A stretch of 42,444 bases of DNA. It comes from CAZOHG01 sp964579725. Its GTDB lineage: Bacteria; Zhuqueibacterota; JdFR-76; BMS3Abin05. The notes beneath the pieces are model-generated. The model was given only the letters and a program-made list of their open reading frames with translations. It ran no database searches and was not told the DNA's origin. Of the stretch, positions 35,240 to 42,444 are shown in pieces. The position numbers and the translations under genes were made by a program. Every line of letters starts with the position of its first letter. The stretch's first letter is position 1. The DNA is taken from positions 1 to 42,444 of the forward strand of contig CAZOHG010000030.1 of the NCBI GenBank assembly GCA_964579725.1. Direction: 5' to 3'.

Positions 35240-36514
35240 TTGCCTCTTCTCTTAAAAAATACCACTTTTGTGGACTGGCGCACGCTGGAATTTCGGCGTA
35301 CGCACCTTTATGTCACAGAGGGTCATTCCGGTTCGGTCTCTTTTTGGAATGAAGTGCCGGATTTGTCCCGGTTGGAACCACGGACGCGCCTTTTGGATTG
35401 CTCCGGTCGATTGGTGACTCGTTCTTTTGGAAATGCCCACCACCATGTGTACTCGGCTCTGGCCCGGGGGATGCCGCCGCCACCCAAACAACCCAAAAAT
35501 TTCTATGAAATCCTCAAACTGATTTGGTGGCGGCTTGACAAAGCACTGGATTTGGAAATGATTGAAGCCAGTGCCCTGGCGACAGCAGTGGCTTGCGCCA
35601 AAAATGGGGTGACGTTTGTCGTGGACCATCACGCTTCGCCCTTTGCTGTGGAAGGGTCTCTGGAAACCATCGCGAAAGCCTTTGACCGTGTGGGCGTTTC
35701 CCATTTGCTGTGTTACGAACTTTCGGATCGAGACGGGGAAGAAGTGCGCGAGCGCGGCCTCGCTGAAACGGAACATTACCTAAGGTCCGGCCGTCAGGGA
35801 TTGGTCGGATTGCACGCTTCTTTTACGGTAGGGGAAGAGCTTTTGCAACGAGCCGTGGAACTGGCTGAACGGTTTGAAACCGGTATTCACATTCACGTAG
35901 CTGAGGACCCAATTGACGAGGAACAGACGCTGAAAACTTACGGACAGCGTGTTTTAGAACGCTTTTGGGAAACCGGTGCCCTGCACAGGAGCAAAACGAT
36001 TTTAGCTCACGGACTGCATCTTGATCAAAAGGAACGGGCGCTTTTCAGGAAATCGGCCGCCTTTTTAGTGGAAAATGTGGAAAGCAATTGGAACAACAAC
36101 GTCGGCGTTTTTCGTGCGGAGGGATTGGGCAAGCGCCTTTTGTTGGGAACGGACGGCATGCACAGCGACATGCTGCGCAGTGCCAGAGCCGCTTTTTGGG
36201 TGGGAAGGGCCGAAAACACGTCCCCAGCGGAAATTTACGCTCGTTTTCGGAAGATTCACACTTATCTGTCGGAAAATCACTTTAAAGGAGATGGCGAAAA
36301 CAATCTGGTGATCTTAAATTACGATTCCCCTACGGAAATCTCCGCTGCCAACTTTTTATCTCATTTTATTTACGGAATAGAATCCCGCCATGTGGAAAGC
36401 GTCATTTCGGGGGGAAACCTGATTTTTCACAAAGGGCACATCCTCACGGTGGACGAAAGTGAGGTCCTTCGATTTGCCAGAGAGCAGGCCCAAAGGCTCT
36501 GGCGAAAATTGTGA
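35240..36514 (+). CDS. ssnA: SsnA-like amidohydrolase / aminohydrolase
   Basis: The 424-residue product belongs to the metal-dependent amidohydrolase superfamily, nearest the SsnA/guanine-deaminase-like branch. Metal ligands are visible: H67 and H69 in NAHHHVYSALARG, a His in GIHIHVAED, a His in LAHGLHLD and an Asp in LGTDGMHSD. The family deaminates purines, pterins and similar rings. The TTG start at 35240 has AAAGGAA about 6 nt upstream and gives the natural N-terminus; no ATG fits. It begins 27 bp after the Mo-hydroxylase. ssnA and xdhD also lie together in the E. coli ygeW-ssnA-xdhD region, supporting a joint role in heterocycle breakdown. The exact substrate is unknown. Confidence 0.85.
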   Translation: MPLLLKNTTFVDWRTLEFRRTHLYVTEGHSGSVSFWNEVPDLSRLEPRTRLLDCSGRLVTRSFGNAHHHVYSALARGMPPPPKQPKNFYEILKLIWWRLDKALDLEMIEASALATAVACAKNGVTFVVDHHASPFAVEGSLETIAKAFDRVGVSHLLCYELSDRDGEEVRERGLAETEHYLRSGRQGLVGLHASFTVGEELLQRAVELAERFETGIHIHVAEDPIDEEQTLKTYGQRVLERFWETGALHRSKTILAHGLHLDQKERALFRKSAAFLVENVESNWNNNVGVFRAEGLGKRLLLGTDGMHSDMLRSARAAFWVGRAENTSPAEIYARFRKIHTYLSENHFKGDGENNLVILNYDSPTEISAANFLSHFIYGIESRHVESVISGGNLIFHKGHILTVDESEVLRFAREQAQRLWRKL

Positions 36515-36743
36515 AAGGTTTTTGGGCAATTGGAAAAAATGGACCACCGGTCAAACACAAAAATTTCATAAACCACAAGTTAAGTTTTTTTGCCCACAAT
36601 AGGCTAAGGCTGCCAAAGCCTGAAGCGGAACGTAAAATTTAATCTGTGGACGGTGGTTTTGAATCATTTTTGCATTTTAGAAAAACTGAAGCCCTGTAGG
36701 AAAAAATTAGTCAGATCAACACAATAACACGGAGGAAGATGAC

Positions 36744-39700
36744 ATGTGTAAGGCGCAATCGTTTGATTTCCCGAAAACTCGATGGCTCTTGTTGTTGGTT
36801 GCCTTCGCTGTTTTGATTCCGGGCTTCTCGTCCAATCTGTTCGCCGCCGATGTTTTGTGGCGGTTTAATCCGGCGGCCGGGTACGTGGACACCTCACCCG
36901 CTGTTGGCGATCTGGACGGAGATGGGGTACAGGACCTTGTTCTCTGTACCACGGAGGGGCGGGTGTTGGCTTTGGACGCAAACGGTCATATTAAATGGGC
37001 CACCGATCTCCAGCAACCCATTAGCAATCCGCCAACCCTTGCGGGACAGCCGCTCCGGATTTACATCATGACCAATCCCGGTAATATTTTTTGCCTCGAC
37101 CCAAAGAATGGTGCGAAATTGTGGACATATCGTATGCCCTCGAGTTTTCAGTGGGGTATGGCGGCTCTTGCCGCGGCTGACATGACCGGTAACGGGCAAG
37201 TCGAACTGATCGCCGCCGACCATCTGGGTCATCTGGTTTGTCTGAAAAAGAATGGTACCCCGCTTTGGAAAACCACGTACCGAAGCGGCTTTAACACAGC
37301 CCCTGCGATCGCCGACCTCAATGGCGACGGCCTGCCAGAAATTCTGCTTGGCGCGACTAAGCAACCGCTCGTCTGCTTTTCGAATAGGGGGAAAAGGCTC
37401 TGGCAAATCAAAGGCACCGGTGCTGTGGGCTCCTCGCCTGTAGTGGCCGATTTAAACGGCGACGGCCGTCCGGAAATCCTGGTGGGGGAAGGCGACGGCT
37501 TGTCTTTGTACAACGCTGGCGGCGTGCGGCAATGGCACTTTCCGATGAAGGGCAAGGTGCACGACGCCATTGCCGTAGGCGATGTGGATCGGGATGGTCG
37601 GCCGGAGATCGTAATCCTTGATCTTTTGGGAAAAATTGTCTGTCTTACACCTGCGGGAAAACCGAAATGGACAGCCAGTGTGGCACAGCGGACGCGGCGT
37701 TCTCCGGCTATTGCTGACATTGACGGCGATTCCAAACCGGAAGTCGTTGTCGGCAACTACAGCGATGCCCTGTATGTTTTTGACGGACAGGGAAATTTGA
37801 AGCAGCGCGTTCCTCTTAACGGCGGCATGAATGCCGCCCCGACCATCGTTGATTTTCATGGCGACGGTCAATTAAGCGTGGTTTGTGCCACCATTTCCGA
37901 TGTAGTAGCGCTACGCTGGATGCCCAAACGTCCGGGCGCACTGCCTTACGTGGCGTGGGCGGAATATCGGGCCAACTCGGCTCGCACCGGCGCACTGCTC
38001 AAAGTGAAAAGGCGCAAACGCACGTCTATTGCTTCCGTTGATTACGGACCCCTGCACGTGGGGCTGAATTATTTGCGCGTCACGGTTGCCAATCCTCAAA
38101 AACGGCACCTGACCCTAAGAGTGGAAATTCGTAAAAATAGGGAAGCGCCTCTCACAAGCCGTTTTGCTTCGTCCGATTCGGCCTTTTCTTACCAGGTGCC
38201 GTACAGCATTGCCGGACAAAACCCTGTTGCAATCCAATTTCAAATTGAACTGCGGGCGGGGAAAAAGCTGCTTGCACAACGTCGGCGCACGTTCTACCTC
38301 GTTCCATTCGCCAAAGATGTTACAGACCTGCGGCAAACCATCGCTACGCTTGAAGAGAATGCTACCCAACTGCCGGAGGGGTGCGGTATTGAAGATCAAA
38401 TTACACTGCTTAAAATGAAAGTGAGCGAATTGGCAGAAGCGTCCCGAACTGCCGGAACGATGTCGCCCCTGCGGCGGGCTGAACTGCGCACCCGTTTTCA
38501 GGAAACCCAAGTTAGGGCTTCCCGTCTGCGCGCTTTGACCCGCGCCGCAATACAGGCAGGAAGCTCGTTGGCGGCTTACGCTGCCAATCCCTGGGCACCA
38601 TTCGGTGGAATGGATGAAATTGTGGAGGGCCGCACGCAAAAGCCCGATCTTAAAATAGAAGCATTTGAAGGAGAAATTGAATCCGCTGCCATTAATCTCG
38701 CCAATTTCAGCAGGCATGCGGTGGTGGTGCGGGTGGAGCCCCAAAATCTGCGCTCAACGGATTCGTCAAATGTCTCTTTTCGAAAGGTATTCGAATTTCA
38801 CGAGGTGCTCGATGTGCCGACCCATTCACTGGAATTGGCGGCAGACGCTCTGCCCAAAATGAATCAGGCGCGCACCGTGACAATTCCGGCGCAGAGTGTG
38901 CGTCAGATTTGGTTGAATGTCAACGCCTCAAAGCTTCGTCCCGGCAAGTGGACAACGCGGATTCGCTTCCGTACTCTGGAGGTAGAGCCGAAGGAAACAA
39001 TGGCCACCCTGAAAATCACCGTGTGGCCCATTCGCCTGTCCCGTGAAAACCCGCTTCGCCTGTGTACCTGGGGCTATGTGTACGGTTCGGTGCTCAAAGA
39101 GATGCCGAACGAGGCTTTGAGGGACAAGGTTCGCCACGGTACCAACGTCTTTGTCGCCACCAATCGCTTTGCTCCACGGGCACGCTTCAATGGACAGGGG
39201 GATTTGGTGGGAAAGATTGATTTCTCGGCTCACGATGACTATGTGCGCCGCCATTCTCCCTACGGCATGATTCTCTTTTTCAACTACGAATACAATTTGA
39301 CGGGGCCTGCAAAACCGTTTTCACCAATCTGGGCAAAGGCCTACAAACGATGGATTAGCGCGTGGGTCCAGCATCTTTTAAAAATGGGGCTGACCTACAA
39401 CGATTTTGCTTTTTACCCGGTTGACGAACCCGGATTGCGAAAGGGACAGATTGATCAGGTGATCGGTTACGCCAAACCCATTCGGCAAGTAAATAAAAAA
39501 ATAAAAATTTACGTCGATCCCGTAGGAGAAACCAGGTTGCAGGATTTGAAAAGAATGGCTCCCTTCGTGGACATTTGGTGTCCGAATCGAAGGGGCTACC
39601 TCTTGCACCAGGGTGCCAAAAAATTGGATTTTCTTAAATCCACAGGCGCCGCCGTGTGGACGTACGATTGCGAGGGGGATGCCAAACAGCAATCGCCTCT

Positions 39701-40163
39701 GGGCTATTACCGTGCACAGGCGTGGCTGGCCTGGCAACGGGGACTAACCGGCATCGGCTTTTGGTCCTATTGCACGTCAAATTACGATCCCTGGTACGTG
39801 CCGCGCGGCGGACAGGATTACCTGCTCATCTACCAGGGGGACGGCGTGGTGACCAGCAAACGCTGGGAAGCGGTGCGAGACGGAACGGAGGACTACGATC
39901 TTTTGGCGCAATTGCGAGAAGCGGCACAAAATCCGCCAGCCGGTGTTTCGCCGAAGGTCGTTCGTGCCGCCAAAACGTTCCTGAACGCCAAGGCACAAGC
40001 CGTTGCCGCCTTTTGTGGTCTGGAGCAAGACGGGACGCTGCCTGGTACAAAGGGGCCATCCTGGTTGCGCAAAGTAGCCGACCGGCGCTGGCAAACCATC
40101 CAGGCCGTTAGACACCAAATGGCAGAGCTGCTGCTCAAATTGCAGGGTAAAAAGACGAAATAG
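36744..40163 (+). CDS. Secreted FG-GAP/PQQ-like propeller fused to GH123/DUF4091-like domain
   Basis: The 1139-residue protein has a signal peptide (about 1-35, ending LFAAD). Residues about 45-395 form a beta-propeller with calcium-binding D-x-D-G-D-G-like repeats: DLDGDGVQD, DMTGNGQVE, DLNGDGLPE, DLNGDGRPE, DVDRDGRPE, DIDGDSKPE and DFHGDGQLS, seven in all. A beta-sandwich and a helical, coiled-coil-like stretch (about 530-620) follow. Residues about 760-1070 resemble GH123/DUF4091 glycosidases: FNYEYN, FYPVDEP with adjacent D894-E895, VWTYDCEGD, and RWEAVRDGTEDYDLLAQLRE, the last being diagnostic of DUF4091. Adjacent Asp-Glu suits substrate-assisted cleavage of N-acetylhexosaminides, but that is inference. 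GGAGGA precedes the ATG. It stands alone. Similar proteins are common in Planctomycetes, so transfer is possible. Confidence 0.82.
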   Translation: MCKAQSFDFPKTRWLLLLVAFAVLIPGFSSNLFAADVLWRFNPAAGYVDTSPAVGDLDGDGVQDLVLCTTEGRVLALDANGHIKWATDLQQPISNPPTLAGQPLRIYIMTNPGNIFCLDPKNGAKLWTYRMPSSFQWGMAALAAADMTGNGQVELIAADHLGHLVCLKKNGTPLWKTTYRSGFNTAPAIADLNGDGLPEILLGATKQPLVCFSNRGKRLWQIKGTGAVGSSPVVADLNGDGRPEILVGEGDGLSLYNAGGVRQWHFPMKGKVHDAIAVGDVDRDGRPEIVILDLLGKIVCLTPAGKPKWTASVAQRTRRSPAIADIDGDSKPEVVVGNYSDALYVFDGQGNLKQRVPLNGGMNAAPTIVDFHGDGQLSVVCATISDVVALRWMPKRPGALPYVAWAEYRANSARTGALLKVKRRKRTSIASVDYGPLHVGLNYLRVTVANPQKRHLTLRVEIRKNREAPLTSRFASSDSAFSYQVPYSIAGQNPVAIQFQIELRAGKKLLAQRRRTFYLVPFAKDVTDLRQTIATLEENATQLPEGCGIEDQITLLKMKVSELAEASRTAGTMSPLRRAELRTRFQETQVRASRLRALTRAAIQAGSSLAAYAANPWAPFGGMDEIVEGRTQKPDLKIEAFEGEIESAAINLANFSRHAVVVRVEPQNLRSTDSSNVSFRKVFEFHEVLDVPTHSLELAADALPKMNQARTVTIPAQSVRQIWLNVNASKLRPGKWTTRIRFRTLEVEPKETMATLKITVWPIRLSRENPLRLCTWGYVYGSVLKEMPNEALRDKVRHGTNVFVATNRFAPRARFNGQGDLVGKIDFSAHDDYVRRHSPYGMILFFNYEYNLTGPAKPFSPIWAKAYKRWISAWVQHLLKMGLTYNDFAFYPVDEPGLRKGQIDQVIGYAKPIRQVNKKIKIYVDPVGETRLQDLKRMAPFVDIWCPNRRGYLLHQGAKKLDFLKSTGAAVWTYDCEGDAKQQSPLGYYRAQAWLAWQRGLTGIGFWSYCTSNYDPWYVPRGGQDYLLIYQGDGVVTSKRWEAVRDGTEDYDLLAQLREAAQNPPAGVSPKVVRAAKTFLNAKAQAVAAFCGLEQDGTLPGTKGPSWLRKVADRRWQTIQAVRHQMAELLLKLQGKKTK

Positions 40164-40305
40164 CCGAACATTTTATCGGACTTAGGAAGCAATTCGCCCA
40201 AACGGGCAGAGAGTCAAAAAATAACTGGCGTTGCCATTTCCGGGCGGCGTTGTTGTGATTTCTTCGAAAAACGAACGAACTGTTGGACGGTACGGACTTC
40301 TTCGG

Positions 40306-42123
40306 TTAATTCCAGAAATCCCAGACAAGGCCGAAGCGCAGGCGTCTGCCTGCTACCGGGTACCCGGGGAGCCAATAATCGGCATTGTTCAACAAATTTT
40401 CAAAAGCGAAGAAAAACCGCAGGTCCGCCACTTGAAAATGGGCGTACACGTCCCAAAAAGCGGCCGCCGGCAAACGGACAAAAATTGGAGAGCCGATTTT
40501 CGAACTGACGTTAGCCCAGCGGGAACTTTTTACACGCGCCAAAATTTTCAGGGCAGCGTGCAAATCCCCTTGAAAAAATGTGTGGTGGTACTCAAACGCG
40601 GCAAACCCCTGTGCGTTTGGAAGAGCGGAGGTCCAAAGGCTTTTGCGGACGGAGGCAACGCGAAAAGACCCTGCGGCCTCGGCAACGAAGCCATTTTGCC
40701 CGGTCACATTACCCCAGATTGTTAAATTGGCGGCGTGAAATCCCTTGGGAATCGAGAGGACACCCGGCGTGCGCAGCCAATGAACCCCTTGAAGCTGCAA
40801 TCGAAGCGTCTTGCTGTTGTTTGTCAGAATAGGCCAAGAGAGCCCCTCCCGCAGAACGCGAAACGGGCGTTGTACGGTGCCCCGTTGAACGGCCCCAAAC
40901 AGCGGTGTTGCGCGGAGCCAGTCCCAATGAAAACTCGTGCTGTCCCGCAGAACAGGGGAAAGCAACCCTCCTCTGTGGTAGGTGAATTGAACTGAAACGG
41001 TCGGGAAACGCTTTTGGAATGGAATTAAGTGAGCGGCCACAGAAAGGCAACGGGATTTCCAATTGCCCAGGGCGAGACTTGCTTCCGGTTTAAATTGCCA
41101 ATCGTGCCCAATTGGAATGGCGTCCTGAAGGCGCAATGTCGTCAGCCAGGCTGTCCGAACGACGGATTTGTAGCGGAGCCGGTGCACAGAAGCTCCGGGC
41201 TCAACCCCCCACGCTTGTTTGCCTCGATGGCCCGTCACCCGGTACGCCAAAATTCCGGTGCTCTCTTCATTTTTTTCGTGAAAATAGGAACCAAAATTTG
41301 TCCACTCTTCCGCCAAGTTTTGAAATTGCCACCTGAACGAGCGTCGGAGCGTTCCCTGTTTGGGGCCCATTGTCCATTCCCCCTGAATACGCCTTTCGGT
41401 CAGTTTGCGTTTTAATCTTGGTAAAACAGGTGCACCCGAAAAAACACCTGCGCCCGGGAAACCGGCTTCCGACTGGTGTAAAATGGCAAACAGGTTCAGG
41501 GTTTTTCCGTTTGCCAAGCCTTTTTGTACCTGAAAACCCGTTTGGTACAAATTTTGGGTTGAATGAGGGCGCCAGCCTGAATAGTGGCCGATGCTTCCAA
41601 AGGGTTGTACCCGAAAGCTTGGGGTCACGGTTTTCTGAAAGAGCGCAAAAACTTCCTCACGCCCAAAATCGTGTGTGAGGTAATGAACCCGCACAAAGGG
41701 CAGAAGAGTGGACTTCCAGAAGGACTGCAGGTTCAATTGGTGTGAAACCGGCCCCGTTCCCGAAAGAGGAACATTGTGAGAATCAGTGAAGCCCAGACGC
41801 CCCAAAAAGGCAGGGGACCAGCGAATCGGGTCAAAAAACGGCAGCAGGTACGAGTCCTCCGCGACGCCGTTGAAGGCGATGCCCGTCCCGAAAATATCTC
41901 CAAAGCCCGAGCTAAGAAAAGCGGGTTGACCGTGTTCCCCCGCTGCCAAAATCGAAACGGCCGGTGCGGATTGAAGAATTTCGGCCAAATCGCCGTGAGG
42001 GAAAACGAGCAAGGTACTGTCGGTAAGAGACCAGTTGGGCAAAGCAGCAGATTGTGCCATGCACAGAGTGGGCAGCCCAATTAGCCAAACCCAAACCGCA
42101 GCTTTTTGTGTCCAGCTTCTCAC
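40306..42123 (-). CDS. TonB-dependent receptor-like outer-membrane barrel
   Basis: The 605-residue protein has a signal peptide (cleavage about CMA-Q24). Residues about 45-130 look like a shortened TonB-receptor plug: GDLAEILQSAPAVSILA, then FLSSGFGDIFGTGIAFNGV. The rest is amphipathic beta-strand sequence rich in aromatic residues, and the C-terminal block FFFAFENLLNNADYWLPGYP, followed by RRLRFGLVWDFWN, is the classic closing strand of TonB-dependent receptors. No TonB box is obvious. The GTG start overlaps the stop of the upstream ECF S-component gene (GTGA), so both should act on the same solute, perhaps a vitamin or cofactor. It converges with the GH123-like gene. Confidence 0.78.
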   Translation of the reverse strand: MRSWTQKAAVWVWLIGLPTLCMAQSAALPNWSLTDSTLLVFPHGDLAEILQSAPAVSILAAGEHGQPAFLSSGFGDIFGTGIAFNGVAEDSYLLPFFDPIRWSPAFLGRLGFTDSHNVPLSGTGPVSHQLNLQSFWKSTLLPFVRVHYLTHDFGREEVFALFQKTVTPSFRVQPFGSIGHYSGWRPHSTQNLYQTGFQVQKGLANGKTLNLFAILHQSEAGFPGAGVFSGAPVLPRLKRKLTERRIQGEWTMGPKQGTLRRSFRWQFQNLAEEWTNFGSYFHEKNEESTGILAYRVTGHRGKQAWGVEPGASVHRLRYKSVVRTAWLTTLRLQDAIPIGHDWQFKPEASLALGNWKSRCLSVAAHLIPFQKRFPTVSVQFTYHRGGLLSPVLRDSTSFHWDWLRATPLFGAVQRGTVQRPFRVLREGLSWPILTNNSKTLRLQLQGVHWLRTPGVLSIPKGFHAANLTIWGNVTGQNGFVAEAAGSFRVASVRKSLWTSALPNAQGFAAFEYHHTFFQGDLHAALKILARVKSSRWANVSSKIGSPIFVRLPAAAFWDVYAHFQVADLRFFFAFENLLNNADYWLPGYPVAGRRLRFGLVWDFWN

Positions 42124-42443
42124 GACGTGCGACCCGTTTTAGAAGAGCGGGGCGAATTTTCGGCAAGCCCAGGCACGTGTTGTTCCAAAAACGGAAAAAG
42201 GAAGGGAATGAAAAAGAAAAAAAGGAGGGTGTTGCTAACCATGTGTAGGATGTAAAAACCGAGACCGTACAAGAGGCTGGCCAGAAAAGTGGCTTTGGTA
42301 AGGCCTGAAAAAATCAAAAAACTCACTGTGGTCAAAAAATCGAAACAAAATGTCACGCTGAGTCCCAGAAGTCCGAACAGCGGCATTTTTACTAAAGGCG
42401 GCCACCGAGTGATTCGGCGGCCCAGTGTGGCACCCGCCGCAGC
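42120..42443 (-). CDS. ECF-type transporter S component (C-terminal part; 5' end beyond window)
   Basis: The frame is open to the right edge: AAAGATLGRRITRWPPLVKM precedes the first internal Met, so the N-terminal portion is missing. The visible 107 residues contain two or three membrane segments (MPLFGLLGLSVTFCFDFLTT, FLASLLYGLGFYILHMVS, TLLFFFFIPFLFPF) and a basic tail. The layout resembles integral-membrane S components of energy-coupling-factor importers, and the A-x-x-x-A-like AAAGA stretch fits helix contacts with EcfT, but family identity by eye is tentative. Its stop overlaps the GTG of the TonB-receptor-like gene, suggesting an outer plus inner membrane uptake pair. Confidence 0.6.
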   Translation of the reverse strand, partial: AAAGATLGRRITRWPPLVKMPLFGLLGLSVTFCFDFLTTVSFLIFSGLTKATFLASLLYGLGFYILHMVSNTLLFFFFIPFLFPFLEQHVPGLAENSPRSSKTGRTS

Positions 42444-42444
42444 C

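Noticed and set aside
1..42444. CRISPR array, tRNA, rRNA, prophage or transposon genes
   Set aside because: No regular direct-repeat array, cloverleaf-like sequence, rRNA signature or transposase/integrase frame was found on either strand by reading.

Overview
This window looks like a chromosomal segment from a Gram-negative bacterium with lipopolysaccharide (Kdo, Lpt export, heptosyltransferase-like GT9, TonB-type receptor). The gene neighbourhood gatC–kdsB–pyrG–kdsA–transaldolase–kdsD–lpxL–lptC–lptA–lptB–rpoN–hslV–hslU–argF, lipoprotein chaperones and an AdoCbl-dependent ribonucleotide reductase suggest an FCB-superphylum lineage such as Calditrichota/KSB1. That placement is inference from gene content and order. 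I see no rRNA, tRNA, CRISPR array, integrase or transposase.

Layout. 1-1106: a TPR protein cut by the left edge. 1260-4893, minus strand: a translationally coupled run of class II ribonucleotide reductase (nrdJ), a YgjP/SprT-like metalloprotein and a parvulin-type lipoprotein. 5381-7881, plus: a fusion of a degenerate nucleotidyltransferase, a hexapeptide helix and a phosphoglycosyltransferase, coupled to a methyltransferase. 8294-27116, plus: a long co-oriented block led by a good sigma-70-type promoter (8241-8269). It starts with gatC, makes and activates Kdo (kdsA, kdsD, kdsB, with pyrG supplying CTP and a transaldolase-family enzyme nearby), acylates lipid A (LpxL-like) and exports LPS (lptC, lptA, lptB). 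It continues with sigma-54, the HslVU protease and ornithine carbamoyltransferase, and ends with a FemAB-like acyltransferase, three glycosyltransferases and a DUF72 protein.

27400-32136: an M48 membrane protease, then a peptidoglycan-turnover pair (MltD-like transglycosylase with three LysM domains, and a NamZ/DUF1343 exo-muramidase lipoprotein). 32137-32629 is non-coding and holds a cluster of short GC-rich palindromes that looks like an interspersed repeat. 32630-36514: a fused Fe-S/molybdenum hydroxylase of the XdhD type followed by an SsnA-like aminohydrolase, a pairing known from selenium/purine catabolism clusters. 36744-40163: a large secreted FG-GAP propeller fused to a GH123/DUF4091-like domain. 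40306-42443, minus: a small TonB-receptor-like barrel coupled to an ECF-type S component that runs off the right edge.

The most unusual item is the 5381-7069 fusion. Its phosphoglycosyltransferase half keeps the catalytic Asp-Glu dyad, while its nucleotidyltransferase half has lost essentially every catalytic signature, which points to a regulatory or scaffolding pseudoenzyme joined to an envelope glycan-initiating enzyme.
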